From the NCBI GenBank assembly GCA_944320795.1, contig CALUIU010000015.1:1-64000 (forward strand): DNA of 64,000 nt, in the 5' to 3' direction. The position numbers and the translations under genes are program-made. Positions 45,993 through 54,389 of this stretch are shown here, piece after piece. The stretch's first letter is position 1. The number at the start of each line of letters is the position of its first letter. A model generated the notes under the pieces. The model was not told the DNA's origin. It did not search any database and saw only the letters and a list, made by a program, of their open reading frames with translations. The DNA is from Candidatus Paraprevotella stercoravium. Lineage in GTDB: Bacteria; Bacteroidota; Bacteroidia; Bacteroidales; Bacteroidaceae.

Positions 45993-46815
45993 CGATATAT
46001 TCTCCTAATATTTTAAGTTCTTGGGTTAATGGGGTTATGGCATCAATGCTTTGTGAATAGCGTGTGTAGTCGGTAAAGGCCAGATCCACGTAGAACATAT
46101 ACTGCCATTCCTTGCCGATAATAGGCAGAGACTGTATTTTGGTTAGGTTCAGTTTATAGAAAGAGAAAATGGACAAAACCTGTGAGAGAGAACCTTCCTC
46201 GTGTGCCAGGGTAAATACCAGACTGGCTTTGTTGGTTTTGCGGATGTCGCGGAGCAGGTTGGCCCGCTGCGGATTGCAGAATACAAGGAAACGAGTAAAA
46301 TTGTGTTTGTTGGTTTCGATACCCTCTTCCAGGATTTTCATTCCATAAAGAGGAGCGGCAAATTTGGAGCAGATGGCAGCATGACCGCGTTTGTGCTGTT
46401 GGCTGATGGATGCGGCGGCACCGGCGGTGTCTTCCACTTCGACCACCTTGATGTTCGGGTGATGGTTCAGGAAATCGCGGCATTGCATCAAGGCTACCGG
46501 ATGTGAGTTTACTTCCTGAATGTCTTCCCAGTTATCTTCCGGAAGGCACATGATGCTGTGTGAAATGCGCTGTTTGTGTTCGCCTACGATGGTGGCTCCG
46601 CTTTCACGCAGCAATTCGTAGTTATGCAGCAGGCTGCCCGCAATGGTATTTTCTATGGCTGCCATACCGATTACCGAACTGTCGTTTCGCAGTTCTTCGA
46701 ATACCTGTTCAAAGGTGGCGCAGCAGATCAGTTCTATGTCCTCGCCTTCGAAATACTTATGTGCTGCAATGTCGTGATAAGATCCTTTGATACCTTGTAT
46801 CGCTATTCGTTTCAT
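45973..46815 (-). CDS. pheA: prephenate dehydratase
   Basis: 280 residues. RIAIQGIKGSYHDIAAHKYF at the start, MAAIENTIAGSLLHNYELLR, and the TRF motif in FTRFLVF. A C-terminal ACT domain (about 190-275) contains SLVFTLAHEEGSLSQVLSIF and LTKIQSLPI in place of the usual ESRP, suggesting Phe binding. Makes phenylpyruvate from prephenate. First structural gene of the operon, directly after the attenuator. Confidence 0.93.
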   Translation of the reverse strand: MKRIAIQGIKGSYHDIAAHKYFEGEDIELICCATFEQVFEELRNDSSVIGMAAIENTIAGSLLHNYELLRESGATIVGEHKQRISHSIMCLPEDNWEDIQEVNSHPVALMQCRDFLNHHPNIKVVEVEDTAGAAASISQQHKRGHAAICSKFAAPLYGMKILEEGIETNKHNFTRFLVFCNPQRANLLRDIRKTNKASLVFTLAHEEGSLSQVLSIFSFYKLNLTKIQSLPIIGKEWQYMFYVDLAFTDYTRYSQSIDAITPLTQELKILGEYIDGKECL

Positions 46816-46832
46816 ATCTCCTGTTTCTGTTT

Positions 46833-46865
46833 AAAAAAAAATCCCGCTTGCACGCAAGCGGGATT
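46833..46865 (-). terminator. attenuator terminator in the pheA leader
   Basis: On the minus strand AATCCCGCTTGC and GCAAGCGGGATT (46840-46865) form a 10-12-bp GC-rich stem followed by nine U residues, ending 17 bp before the pheA start. It stands between the leader peptide gene and pheA, and so controls entry into the operon. Confidence 0.9.
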
Positions 46866-46890
46866 CATGTGTTTATATTCTGTTGTTCTC

Positions 46891-46983
46891 TTATTGGCTT
46901 ATACATACGAACTCCCGCTTCACTTTATTGCTAAAGTAAAAGTAAAAGAAGAAATAAAAATATGTATTAAATAACTCTTTCAT
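46891..46983 (-). CDS. Phe/Tyr-rich leader peptide of the aromatic operon
   Basis: 30 codons. The peptide starts MKELFNTYFYFFFYFYFSNK and continues to SQ before a TAA stop. It has seven Phe and four Tyr within 13 residues (5-17). It lies between a -7 box (47009-47016) and an intrinsic terminator (46833-46865). The codons right after the Phe/Tyr run (22-24, 46913-46920) hold AAGCGGGA, which can pair with TCCCGCTT of the terminator's 5' arm. A ribosome that stalls for lack of charged Phe- or Tyr-tRNA would leave this segment free to form the antiterminator. An unhindered ribosome would cover it and the terminator would form. Confidence 0.88.
   Translation of the reverse strand: MKELFNTYFYFFFYFYFSNKVKREFVCISQ
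46913..46920 (-). promoter_or_regulatory. antiterminator segment
   Basis: Transcript AAGCGGGA, within leader codons 22-24, is exactly complementary to UCCCGCUU of the terminator's first arm (46856-46863). The 8-bp pairing is mutually exclusive with the terminator. Confidence 0.8.
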
Positions 46984-47008
46984 TTAGTCGTTCGTTTTTT
47001 GTTCAATG

Positions 47009-47039
47009 CAAATGTAGATAAAAAAATATATACCGCCAA
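47009..47039 (-). promoter_or_regulatory. promoter of the aromatic operon leader
   Basis: The minus strand has TTGG at -33 (47036-47039), a 19-bp spacer and TACATTTG at -7 (47009-47016), close to the Bacteroidetes TTTG-N19-TAnnTTTG pattern. It is 25 bp upstream of the leader ATG. Confidence 0.6.
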
Positions 47040-47118
47040 TAAAATGAACTTTTTTTTGCAAAAAAAATATTATTTCTGTCAGATATTACATTATTATATA
47101 GAAAGCATGACTTTTTAG

Positions 47119-49107
47119 TTATAAATTAATGGAATCAATGATAATTTGATAGATTTCCGACGGGGATGATATGGCTTTCGATTGGCTTTCGGGCTGCTGG
47201 TACCATGTTTCATCCAGTCCCTGATATTGCGGCGGGGCAATTTGTCCCTGCTTCATTTTACGGTTCATCCAATTGAAAAAAAGTTCCCAGCGCGGAGCGC
47301 AATATTCAGATAGAATACCACTCAGAGCCGGTACCTGTCCGGTGGACTGTTCCTGCTTGCGAATCAGGGACTTGTACCATAATACACCGCCACAATCTTT
47401 CCCTTTTTGGTTTTTGTCGGCTTGTGTGATCCAATAGGACCAGCACCATGTATTTTCACAGGCACGGACACTGTCGGCCAAATGAATCATATGCAAAAAC
47501 CTTTTTTGATCCTGAATCAGTTTTTGCGTGTCTCGATTTTGGAAATCCTGACAGATCTGTTTGTAAAGATGTTGGCCCTTTTGTTCCAGAAGCATTGCGG
47601 AAAGGCGTATCAGGTCTTTCCGGTAATTGCTGTTTGTTTCCGCTGTTTCTTTTATGTGCAGAAAATCTTTCAGTATTCCCGTGAGCTGATCGCATAAAGT
47701 GGTGTCTGCAGCTTCTGTTTCCAACAGATTCATGGCAGGTTTCTGACAAAGAAAACTGTTGGAGGAATCATAACCATATTCCAACTGTGTCAGTCGGAGA
47801 CAAGCTTCTTGTACAATACTGTCGGAACAGCCGTAGCGCATGTGCAGCAGTTCCTTTATTTCGTCAGAAAGAGATATTACTTCGGGACTCCATCTTCTGT
47901 TGTGTATCAGACTGTAGGATAGGGGATTGGTTTGACTGCTACCGAGATTGCTGCCTATTCCCAAAATGAGTGATGCCGTTTCCGGATTGTTGCTGGCCTG
48001 TTCCGGTTGGTTTATGGCGGCATGTAATTTAAGAGCATCCGGTTTTTGATTGTTGCCGTTCCAGACCCAGATCCATGGGATCATTTTGGTAATTGAAAGA
48101 TTTTTCCAATGGTCAGATATTTTTCCTTCAGTATAGGCAAACAAAGATTTTTGCTGCTCCATGCCGTTTGTGTTTATGGACTGCAGAATGTATCTGTCGG
48201 TTGGAATGATCCAGTTGGCCTCGGGGTTATGTTTCAATATGGCTTTCTGAATATCAGCGGGAAAATCCTGTCCGCTGACGCTTCCCTGATAGAAGGGCAC
48301 TGTGCCGTATATTCGTTCACAGCTTTGATACCATTTTTTTGCCATTTGAGCAAAAAATGGATCATCAGCACTGACTGTCGTTTCTTTTTTCAGCAGATTA
48401 TCGGCTGTATGATCAGCTATGGTAATGAGATTTTTCTTTTGCTCGGTCAGACTCTTTGGAACGGTTCCCGTAAATGCCGGATAGATGGGCAGCATACCCA
48501 GTTCCTGCATTCGTTGTAGAATTTTTTTATGCAGCTTTTCCTGTCCCTTGAGCCAGTCTTTAGGCATCTGTTCGGTGCCGGACAGATACTGGTTGATTTC
48601 CTTTTCGCTCAGGCCGTAATCTGTCAGAAATTCTTTCCAGATACAATCTGTTCCGTTCCATATCGGGCAGGCATTAATTCCATTGAGTGCCATGCGGTCG
48701 ATTTCCTTTTCCCAGGTTTCCCAGTTCCAGAACATCCTTTGCCATGGAGCATATGCCGTATATCCTATTTGCATGTGAGTTTCCCGATAAGTCCGTTCTT
48801 GCGGCATGGGCAGCACATCGGGCAATTGCAAGGTGCTGTCACAGTCCGTATAAGACACTCCACAGTAGTTTTTCAGATACCAGTCCAATCCGCTGGCAAT
48901 ACTGACGTAAGAATTGCCTTTGATGCGGATACGTTCTTTATGAGGAGCAACCTCAAAATAACTTCTTTGTGTATTTCCACGTTCTACTACAAATTGAAAA
49001 TATTTTCCTTTTCCGGGGGCTATCCGCTTCAAAAGCAAATCAATCGGTCCGGCAAGGCATATATTCGGAAGTGTAGTCCATAAAAGTAATGATAAGATCT
49101 TTTTCAT
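47119..49107 (-). CDS. GH89 alpha-N-acetylglucosaminidase
   Basis: 662 residues with a signal peptide (MKKILSLLLWTTLPNICLAG, cleavage after LAG or close). N-terminal NAGLU domain (about 20-100: GNSYVSIASGLDWYLKNYCG), central TIM-barrel region (MQIGYTAYAPWQRMFWNWET through PFYQGSVSGQDFP) and C-terminal helical domain. Matches family GH89, which releases terminal alpha-GlcNAc, for example from mucin or heparan-type glycans. Exported, so likely periplasmic. Not part of an evident polysaccharide-utilisation locus in this window. Confidence 0.85.
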   Translation of the reverse strand: MKKILSLLLWTTLPNICLAGPIDLLLKRIAPGKGKYFQFVVERGNTQRSYFEVAPHKERIRIKGNSYVSIASGLDWYLKNYCGVSYTDCDSTLQLPDVLPMPQERTYRETHMQIGYTAYAPWQRMFWNWETWEKEIDRMALNGINACPIWNGTDCIWKEFLTDYGLSEKEINQYLSGTEQMPKDWLKGQEKLHKKILQRMQELGMLPIYPAFTGTVPKSLTEQKKNLITIADHTADNLLKKETTVSADDPFFAQMAKKWYQSCERIYGTVPFYQGSVSGQDFPADIQKAILKHNPEANWIIPTDRYILQSINTNGMEQQKSLFAYTEGKISDHWKNLSITKMIPWIWVWNGNNQKPDALKLHAAINQPEQASNNPETASLILGIGSNLGSSQTNPLSYSLIHNRRWSPEVISLSDEIKELLHMRYGCSDSIVQEACLRLTQLEYGYDSSNSFLCQKPAMNLLETEAADTTLCDQLTGILKDFLHIKETAETNSNYRKDLIRLSAMLLEQKGQHLYKQICQDFQNRDTQKLIQDQKRFLHMIHLADSVRACENTWCWSYWITQADKNQKGKDCGGVLWYKSLIRKQEQSTGQVPALSGILSEYCAPRWELFFNWMNRKMKQGQIAPPQYQGLDETWYQQPESQSKAISSPSEIYQIIIDSINL

Positions 49108-49156
49108 GAGTGTCCGTTTGTTTTATATTTTTGTGTGTCTGTCTGTTTTACGGTTT

Positions 49157-49723
49157 TTATTGATTGCTCAAGGTGCCGTTTAATCCGTTTAAAAGAGTCG
49201 GATCCTGCTCCAAGGCTTTGCGCAGGTCGTCCATGGCTCCTTTAGAGTCATGTAATAACATACGGATACGTCCGCGTTCCTTATAGGCTTCCGGGAAGAC
49301 TTCGATCCGATCCATACCTTTTTGCAGAATATCCAGCGCTTCCGGATAATTCTTTTGCGAACTGTGCAGTTGGCTGATGAGCAGATACTCCGCTTTACTG
49401 TCAGGATGCTGTTCATTTCTCTGTTTCAGGATTTCAAATGCTTTGGAGGTTTCCTGATTCTGAATATAAAGATTTATGCGGGTTACCAGATCGTCCAATG
49501 TCATTTCGTGCAGGTCGTCCAGATCCTGAGCAGCTTCTTTAGTCAGTCCCAGGCCAAGAAAAACCGATGCTCTTTTCCGGAGCAGGGAGTCTGCTGTGGG
49601 ATGTTGTTTTAATAACTGGGTTAAAAGAGCTATGGCACCCATGAAATCCTGTTGCTGGCAATATCGGTCTACCATTTCCAGATCCTTTTGGATCAGTTCG
49701 TCGTTATTGATTTCTTTTTCCAT
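49157..49723 (-). CDS. TPR protein
   Basis: 188 residues from the ATG giving MEKEINNDELIQKDLEMVDR; the longer frame adds nine unsupported residues. About four to five TPR units across the whole length, e.g. AIALLTQLLKQHPTADSLLR and ALDILQKGMDRIEVFPEAYK. Cytoplasmic by sequence. Partner unknown. Lies 49 bp before the GH89 gene in the same direction. Minus-strand TATTTTTG at 49748-49755 is a promoter box candidate. Confidence 0.8.
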   Translation of the reverse strand: MEKEINNDELIQKDLEMVDRYCQQQDFMGAIALLTQLLKQHPTADSLLRKRASVFLGLGLTKEAAQDLDDLHEMTLDDLVTRINLYIQNQETSKAFEILKQRNEQHPDSKAEYLLISQLHSSQKNYPEALDILQKGMDRIEVFPEAYKERGRIRMLLHDSKGAMDDLRKALEQDPTLLNGLNGTLSNQ

Positions 49724-49829
49724 ATACTTGCATATTTTGATTTTCCACAAAAATACGAAAGATTATGCAAACTCGAAGCGAAACCTGGATTTTATCTTGT
49801 TCTGTGGTGGCAAAAAATGGACAGGATAT

Positions 49830-49860
49830 TTTGTCGTCTTTGTAAAAAACTTTATTTTTG
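49830..49860 (+). promoter_or_regulatory. promoter for the zinc-ribbon lipoprotein
   Basis: TTTG (49830-49833), 19-bp spacer, TATTTTTG (49853-49860): a full match to the Bacteroidetes promoter pattern, 55 bp before the ATG at 49916. Confidence 0.65.
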
Positions 49861-49915
49861 TTTTGTGAAAATATTTGTCATGTTAATGTCGCTTTAACTT
49901 AAATAATAGTGAGAT

Positions 49916-50587
49916 ATGAGAGTTCTGTTTGTCTTTTTTTTATCGTGTTTGTTTCTCTTTACCAGTTGTGAGAATAAAAGAAAATGTCCGTTCTGCAGTG
50001 GAGCGGGGGAGGTGCTTGTAGAAGGTTCTATGCGTGAATGTGTTGTTTGTCATGGAGAGAAGGAAGTGGATGATAAAACTTATGAGAATTTTTTCAAGGC
50101 CATGGAGCATTTGCAAAATTCTGGAAATATGACCGCACCTTATAATTCCGGGAGAGGGGACGAAGCAGATGGTGAACTGACGGCTGTCTGCCCTATGTGT
50201 TCTGGGTCTGGAGTCTTTTCTTTTTACGGAGAATATCACCCCTGTTCGGAATGCAATCAGACCGGTAGGGTTACTCCAGAGAGAGCCGTTCAGTTACAGC
50301 AGTCCTTGCAGGAATTGGATCAGATGACAGGTGGAGGCGGATATGGTAACACCAGTATTCAATACGGGTCTTCGCCAAATGACGGTGATGCCTCCCGACA
50401 AGGGCAGGGCTCTTCCGGAAATGATTGTCATACTTGTGGAGGTACTGGTGACTGTACTTACTGCCATGGGGTAAAAGTGGTTGAGTATGATGGAGAATAT
50501 GGCGAACCCGGAGGATTTATGAAATGTCCTGTCTGTAAAGGCAATGGCCGTTGTGGAGTTTGTAACGGATACGGAAGCATACGGTAA
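49916..50587 (+). CDS. lipoprotein with DnaJ-type zinc-finger repeats
   Basis: 223 residues. Lipoprotein signal MRVLFVFFLSCLFLFTSC with the lipidated Cys at 18. Eight CxxC motifs in the mature part (CPFC, CVVC, CPMC, CSEC, CHTC, CTYC, CPVC, CGVC), several followed by GxG as in the DnaJ cysteine-rich domain, enough for four zinc sites. A Gly/Ser/Gln-rich linker (about 145-175) splits them. No J-domain. Exported DnaJ-type zinc domains are unusual; a role in binding unfolded or redox-active proteins in the periplasm is possible but unproven. Confidence 0.72.
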   Translation: MRVLFVFFLSCLFLFTSCENKRKCPFCSGAGEVLVEGSMRECVVCHGEKEVDDKTYENFFKAMEHLQNSGNMTAPYNSGRGDEADGELTAVCPMCSGSGVFSFYGEYHPCSECNQTGRVTPERAVQLQQSLQELDQMTGGGGYGNTSIQYGSSPNDGDASRQGQGSSGNDCHTCGGTGDCTYCHGVKVVEYDGEYGEPGGFMKCPVCKGNGRCGVCNGYGSIR

Positions 50588-50623
50588 TCCTGCTAGGGAG
50601 CACGTTAATAATTGGAGAAGATG

Positions 50624-50654
50624 TTCGCAATCTCATTTTAAATGTGTATTTTTG
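50624..50654 (+). promoter_or_regulatory. promoter of umuD
   Basis: TTCG (50624-50627), 19-bp spacer, TATTTTTG (50647-50654), 29 bp before the umuD ATG. No SOS operator that I can recognise. Confidence 0.5.
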
Positions 50655-50683
50655 CCTGAGAAGATTGTTTAAATTCTGGAGTT

Positions 50684-51124
50684 ATGTCTTTGAAATTATA
50701 TCAGGCCGATGTGTCTACACAGCAGCCTGTAGACTGCGCCGGCGAGCAGGTTCATGCCGGTTTCCCGAGCAGTGTGCATGGCACCTTTACCGAATCCATT
50801 GACTTAAATAAAGAGCTGGTGCCGCATCCGGCCACCACTTTCTATGCCCGGGTGCATGGCGATTCGATGCGTGATGCCGGTATTGACCATGGCGATTTGC
50901 TGGTGATAGACAAAAGTCTGGAAGCTGCTGATGGGGATATCGTGGTGGCCTTCGTGGACGGGGAGTTCACGCTGAAGAAAGTGCATTTTGACGATAAGGA
51001 AAACTGTATCTGGCTCATTCCGGCCAACGAGGAATATTCACCCATAAAGATTACTGAAGAGAATCACTTTCTGATATGGGGTGTTCTGACATATAATATA
51101 AAAAGACAATTCAGAAAAAGATGA
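50684..51124 (+). CDS. umuD: UmuD-like translesion-synthesis protein (LexA/S24 family)
   Basis: 146 residues. The Ser/Lys peptidase dyad fits at Ser61 (HGDSMRDAG) and Lys98 (GEFTLKK), with spacing equal to E. coli UmuD. The self-cleavage site is probably Ala25-Gly26 in HAGFPS. No DNA-binding domain, so UmuD and not LexA. Subunit of DNA polymerase V with UmuC. Overlaps the acetyltransferase gene by 4 bp. Confidence 0.92.
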   Translation: MSLKLYQADVSTQQPVDCAGEQVHAGFPSSVHGTFTESIDLNKELVPHPATTFYARVHGDSMRDAGIDHGDLLVIDKSLEAADGDIVVAFVDGEFTLKKVHFDDKENCIWLIPANEEYSPIKITEENHFLIWGVLTYNIKRQFRKR

Positions 51125-51555
51125 TAAGGGATTTGCAAGAAAAAGATATTCCGAGAATCTTGGACATATGGCTAGACTCCAATCTTGAAGCACATCACTT
51201 TATATCGGATGGCTTTTGGTTTAAAAATCTGCCGTTTGTTGAAACAACTTTGCCCCAATCCGAAGTTTATGTCTGTCTGTTTCATGATTCAATAGCTGGT
51301 TTCATAGGTTTAAGTGACGATTTTATAGAAGGCTTGTTTGTAGCTTCAGAGTATCGTTCCCAGGGTATCGGAAAACAATTGTTGGATTATGTAAAACAGG
51401 AACATCATACTCTGAAATTGAATGTTTATATCAAGAATATGCGGGCCGTTGATTTTTACAAACGAAATGGCTTTCATATTAATACAAACTTCATCGATGA
51501 ACAGACCGGAGAGAATAATTATGAAATGATCTGGTCAAAACGGCAGGTATTATGA
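51121..51555 (+). CDS. GNAT-family acetyltransferase between umuD and umuC
   Basis: 144 residues. Acetyl-CoA binding motif in [20 protein letters not shown] and [19 protein letters not shown], typical of YiaC/YjaB-like small GNATs. Substrate unknown. The gene sits between umuD and umuC with 4-bp ATGA overlaps at both ends, so its expression is coupled to DNA polymerase V. This is not the usual umuDC layout. Confidence 0.88.
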   Translation: MIRDLQEKDIPRILDIWLDSNLEAHHFISDGFWFKNLPFVETTLPQSEVYVCLFHDSIAGFIGLSDDFIEGLFVASEYRSQGIGKQLLDYVKQEHHTLKLNVYIKNMRAVDFYKRNGFHINTNFIDEQTGENNYEMIWSKRQVL

Positions 51556-52823
51556 TAGCCTTGGTTGATTGCAATAATTTTTTTGTCTCCTGTGAACGTG
51601 TGTTCAATCCACAACTTCGTGACAAGCCTGTCGTTGTTCTGAGTAACAATGACGGTTGTGTCATTGCCCGTAGCAATGAGGCCAAGCGGTTGGGGATAGC
51701 TATGGGGGTACCTTTGTTTCAAATCAAAAATTTTCTGGAGCAGCAGCGGGTGGCTGTTTACAGCAGCAACTATACCCTGTATGGCGACATGAGCCGTCGG
51801 GTAATGAGTCTGCTGGCCGATTTCTCACCCGATCTGCTCGTGTATTCCATTGACGAGGCTTTTCTGGATCTGGACGGAATTGTTCCGGAGACGGAAATGA
51901 CGGGATATGCCGGCCGGATCCGTACGACAATTCTTCGCGGTACGGGGATTCCGGTAACGGTGGGTGTCGCTCCGACCAAGACCTTGGCAAAGGTGGCCTG
52001 TTATTTTGGAAAGAAATATCCGGCTTATCATAATGTCTGTGTGATCGATACTGAGGAAAAAAGGATGCGGGCCTTGCATCTGCTTCCGGTGGAGGAGGTG
52101 TGGGGAGTCGGCCGGCGTCATCGGGAGAAACTGCATCGTGCCGGTGTTCGTACGGCATGGGATCTGACCCAGAAAAGTGAAACGTGGGTACAGCATGTCA
52201 TGACTGCTACAGGAGTGCGTACGTGGAAAGAATTACAAGGCTTCTCCTGCATTGAAGAAAAAAGCATGGACTATAAAAAAAGCATCTGTACGAGCCGCAG
52301 TTTTTCCGAAAGGGGACTGAGTCGTCTGGAGGAACTGGAGGAGGCTGTTGCCAATTTTGCGGCAGAATGTTGCTTGAAACTTCGTCAGGCAGGCGGGCGT
52401 TGTGGCGGACTGACCGTATTTGCCGCCACCAGTCGCTTTCAGACAGGGGAGGAGCGTCATGCCATTTGTCAAAGTCGGAATCTGGCCGTTGTGACCAATG
52501 ATCAGCAGGAGCTTGTTTCGGTCGCTCTGGAACTGTTGCGCTCCGCATGGAGCGATGACCGGACCTATTATTATAAAAAAGCCGGAATGACGATATGGGA
52601 CTTGCGTTACGACGGTGTGGTGCAACCGGTCTTGTTTGACCCGATAGACCGTGTGCGGCAGGCCGCTTTGGCCCGTGCGGTGGAAGAAATCAAGAAAAAG
52701 AACGGAGAGGACAAAATAAAGATAGCCGTGCAGGGTGACGGTTACCGTCATTTTATGAAGTCACAGCACCGCTCGCGCGATTATACCACGCGTCTGGATG
52801 ATATTATTGAAGTACACGTCTAA
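51552..52823 (+). CDS. umuC: UmuC-like Y-family DNA polymerase
   Basis: 423 residues. [20 protein letters not shown] (metal Asp), [11 protein letters not shown] (second catalytic acidic pair), [14 protein letters not shown], and a UmuC-type C-terminus ([20 protein letters not shown]). Catalytic subunit of error-prone polymerase V. Last gene of the umuD-GNAT-umuC operon, ending before a perfect terminator. Confidence 0.94.
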   Translation: MIALVDCNNFFVSCERVFNPQLRDKPVVVLSNNDGCVIARSNEAKRLGIAMGVPLFQIKNFLEQQRVAVYSSNYTLYGDMSRRVMSLLADFSPDLLVYSIDEAFLDLDGIVPETEMTGYAGRIRTTILRGTGIPVTVGVAPTKTLAKVACYFGKKYPAYHNVCVIDTEEKRMRALHLLPVEEVWGVGRRHREKLHRAGVRTAWDLTQKSETWVQHVMTATGVRTWKELQGFSCIEEKSMDYKKSICTSRSFSERGLSRLEELEEAVANFAAECCLKLRQAGGRCGGLTVFAATSRFQTGEERHAICQSRNLAVVTNDQQELVSVALELLRSAWSDDRTYYYKKAGMTIWDLRYDGVVQPVLFDPIDRVRQAALARAVEEIKKKNGEDKIKIAVQGDGYRHFMKSQHRSRDYTTRLDDIIEVHV

Positions 52824-52890
52824 AATGTTTTGTAAACGGACTGGTGCTTCTTTATGATCACGGCAACTGTTTTCATCAGAGCGATAAAAT

Positions 52891-52929
52891 AAAAAAGTGA
52901 ATATGCCGTTACGGCATATTCACTTTTTT
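52891..52929. terminator. bidirectional terminator
   Basis: Perfect 18-bp inverted repeat AAAAAAGTGAATATGCCG / its complement (52891-52908, 52912-52929) with a 3-nt loop, between umuC and the converging symporter. Confidence 0.88.
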
Positions 52930-52953
52930 ATTAAGGGGGGATAAGAAAATATT

Positions 52954-54222
52954 TCAAACTTTGTCATTATCCGGAGTATCCACCAAAACGGAAACCGTGG
53001 CATCGCCGGTTACATTGACCGAGGTGCGCAACATATCCAACGGGCGGTCCACTCCAAGAATCAGTGCCAGTCCTTCAGAAGGAATACCTACAGAGCTGAG
53101 TACCATGGTGAGGATGACATAGCTTCCGCCAGGAATACCCGGAGTACCGATTGAAGAAATGGTAGTCAGTGCCACAATGGATAGTAAGTCTCCCCAGTCC
53201 AGATGCACTCCCATGACCTGAGCGATGAATACTACGGCTATGGCCTGGTAGCAGCTGGTTCCGTCCATATTGATGGTGGCTCCCACGGGAAGTACAAAAG
53301 ATACGGTCTTTTCGGAAACACCCAGTTTCTTTTCCAGTGTTTCCATGTTGAAAGGAAGTGTTGCCGAGCTGGAGCTGGTGGTGAATCCCAATAACTGTAC
53401 CGGATACATGGCGCGGATAAAGCGTTTGGGAGACATTTTGCTGAAGAAAAAGATAAGACTCGGATAGAACAGGAAAATCAAACAGAGCAGAGATACTGCT
53501 ACTGTCAGTGTGTAGACAGCCAAAGCGCTAAATACAGAGGCATTACCGGCATTGCTGACCACCATGGCACCCATCAGAGAAAAAACACCTATGGGAGCTG
53601 CCAGAATAATAAAGTCCACCATTTTCAGCATTACCTCATTCAAGCCGTCGATAAAAGACCGTACGGTGCGTGTCTTTTCCGCAGGTACAGCCAATAGAGC
53701 CGTGCCGAAAAGAATGGCAAAGAAAATGATCTGTAGCATATTGTTGTTACTGGAAGCTGCCGATACGATGTTTTCCGGAACCAGATCCTCAAAGAATGCC
53801 AATGGACCGCGTTCTTTGCCCTCCGTTGCTTTTTGGGCAGACTCTACAGCGGTCTGTACAAATCCCTCCATTCCTGATAGCTGGCTGGCATCACACAATT
53901 TGCCCGGACTGACGATTAATGCCATGAACAGACCAAAAACAATGGCAAAAATGGTTGTGCCGATATAGATCAGTAAAACTCTTCCGCCCAGACGTGACAG
54001 ATGGGCAATGTCTTTCAGGCTGATCACTCCTTTTACCAAAGAACAGAATACCAGAGGGATGGCAATCACCTGAAGCAATTTGATAAAGATCTGTCCCCAG
54101 GGCTTGATCCAATATTCAATGAATTGTCCGTGTCCGGTTCTCACAGCGATGAAGCCGGCCAGAATTCCTAATAACATTCCCAGCAGAATCTGCAAATAAA
54201 GTGGAAATTTTCTTTTTCTCAT
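52954..54222 (-). CDS. dicarboxylate/amino acid:cation symporter
   Basis: 422 residues, the DAACS family (GltP/DctA fold). TSSSSATLPFNMETLEKKLG (serine-rich hairpin), LPVGATINMDGTSC (NMDGT motif) and VALTTISSIGTPGIPGGSYV (second hairpin) are hallmark features. Takes up glutamate, aspartate or C4-dicarboxylates with Na+ or H+; the exact substrate is unknown. Single gene; minus-strand TATCTTTG at 54270-54277 is a candidate -7 box. Confidence 0.92.
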   Translation of the reverse strand: MRKRKFPLYLQILLGMLLGILAGFIAVRTGHGQFIEYWIKPWGQIFIKLLQVIAIPLVFCSLVKGVISLKDIAHLSRLGGRVLLIYIGTTIFAIVFGLFMALIVSPGKLCDASQLSGMEGFVQTAVESAQKATEGKERGPLAFFEDLVPENIVSAASSNNNMLQIIFFAILFGTALLAVPAEKTRTVRSFIDGLNEVMLKMVDFIILAAPIGVFSLMGAMVVSNAGNASVFSALAVYTLTVAVSLLCLIFLFYPSLIFFFSKMSPKRFIRAMYPVQLLGFTTSSSSATLPFNMETLEKKLGVSEKTVSFVLPVGATINMDGTSCYQAIAVVFIAQVMGVHLDWGDLLSIVALTTISSIGTPGIPGGSYVILTMVLSSVGIPSEGLALILGVDRPLDMLRTSVNVTGDATVSVLVDTPDNDKV

Positions 54223-54355
54223 GTGTTTTTGTTATCCTTTTAAATAAATCCTGTTTGTAATTTGAAGTGCAAAGATAACGATAAACCTTTAATAAAAGGG
54301 TTCACATTCTGAATAGCTTTATTAAAATATTGGGAATTCTATCAGTTTTTCTTTT

Positions 54356-54363
54356 TATATTTG
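54356..54363 (+). promoter_or_regulatory. candidate -7 box for the MscS channel
   Basis: TATATTTG (TAnnTTTG) 26 bp upstream of the ATG at 54390. No convincing -33 element. Confidence 0.4.
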
Positions 54364-54389
54364 CAATCTAAACTAATTCAAAAACAACT

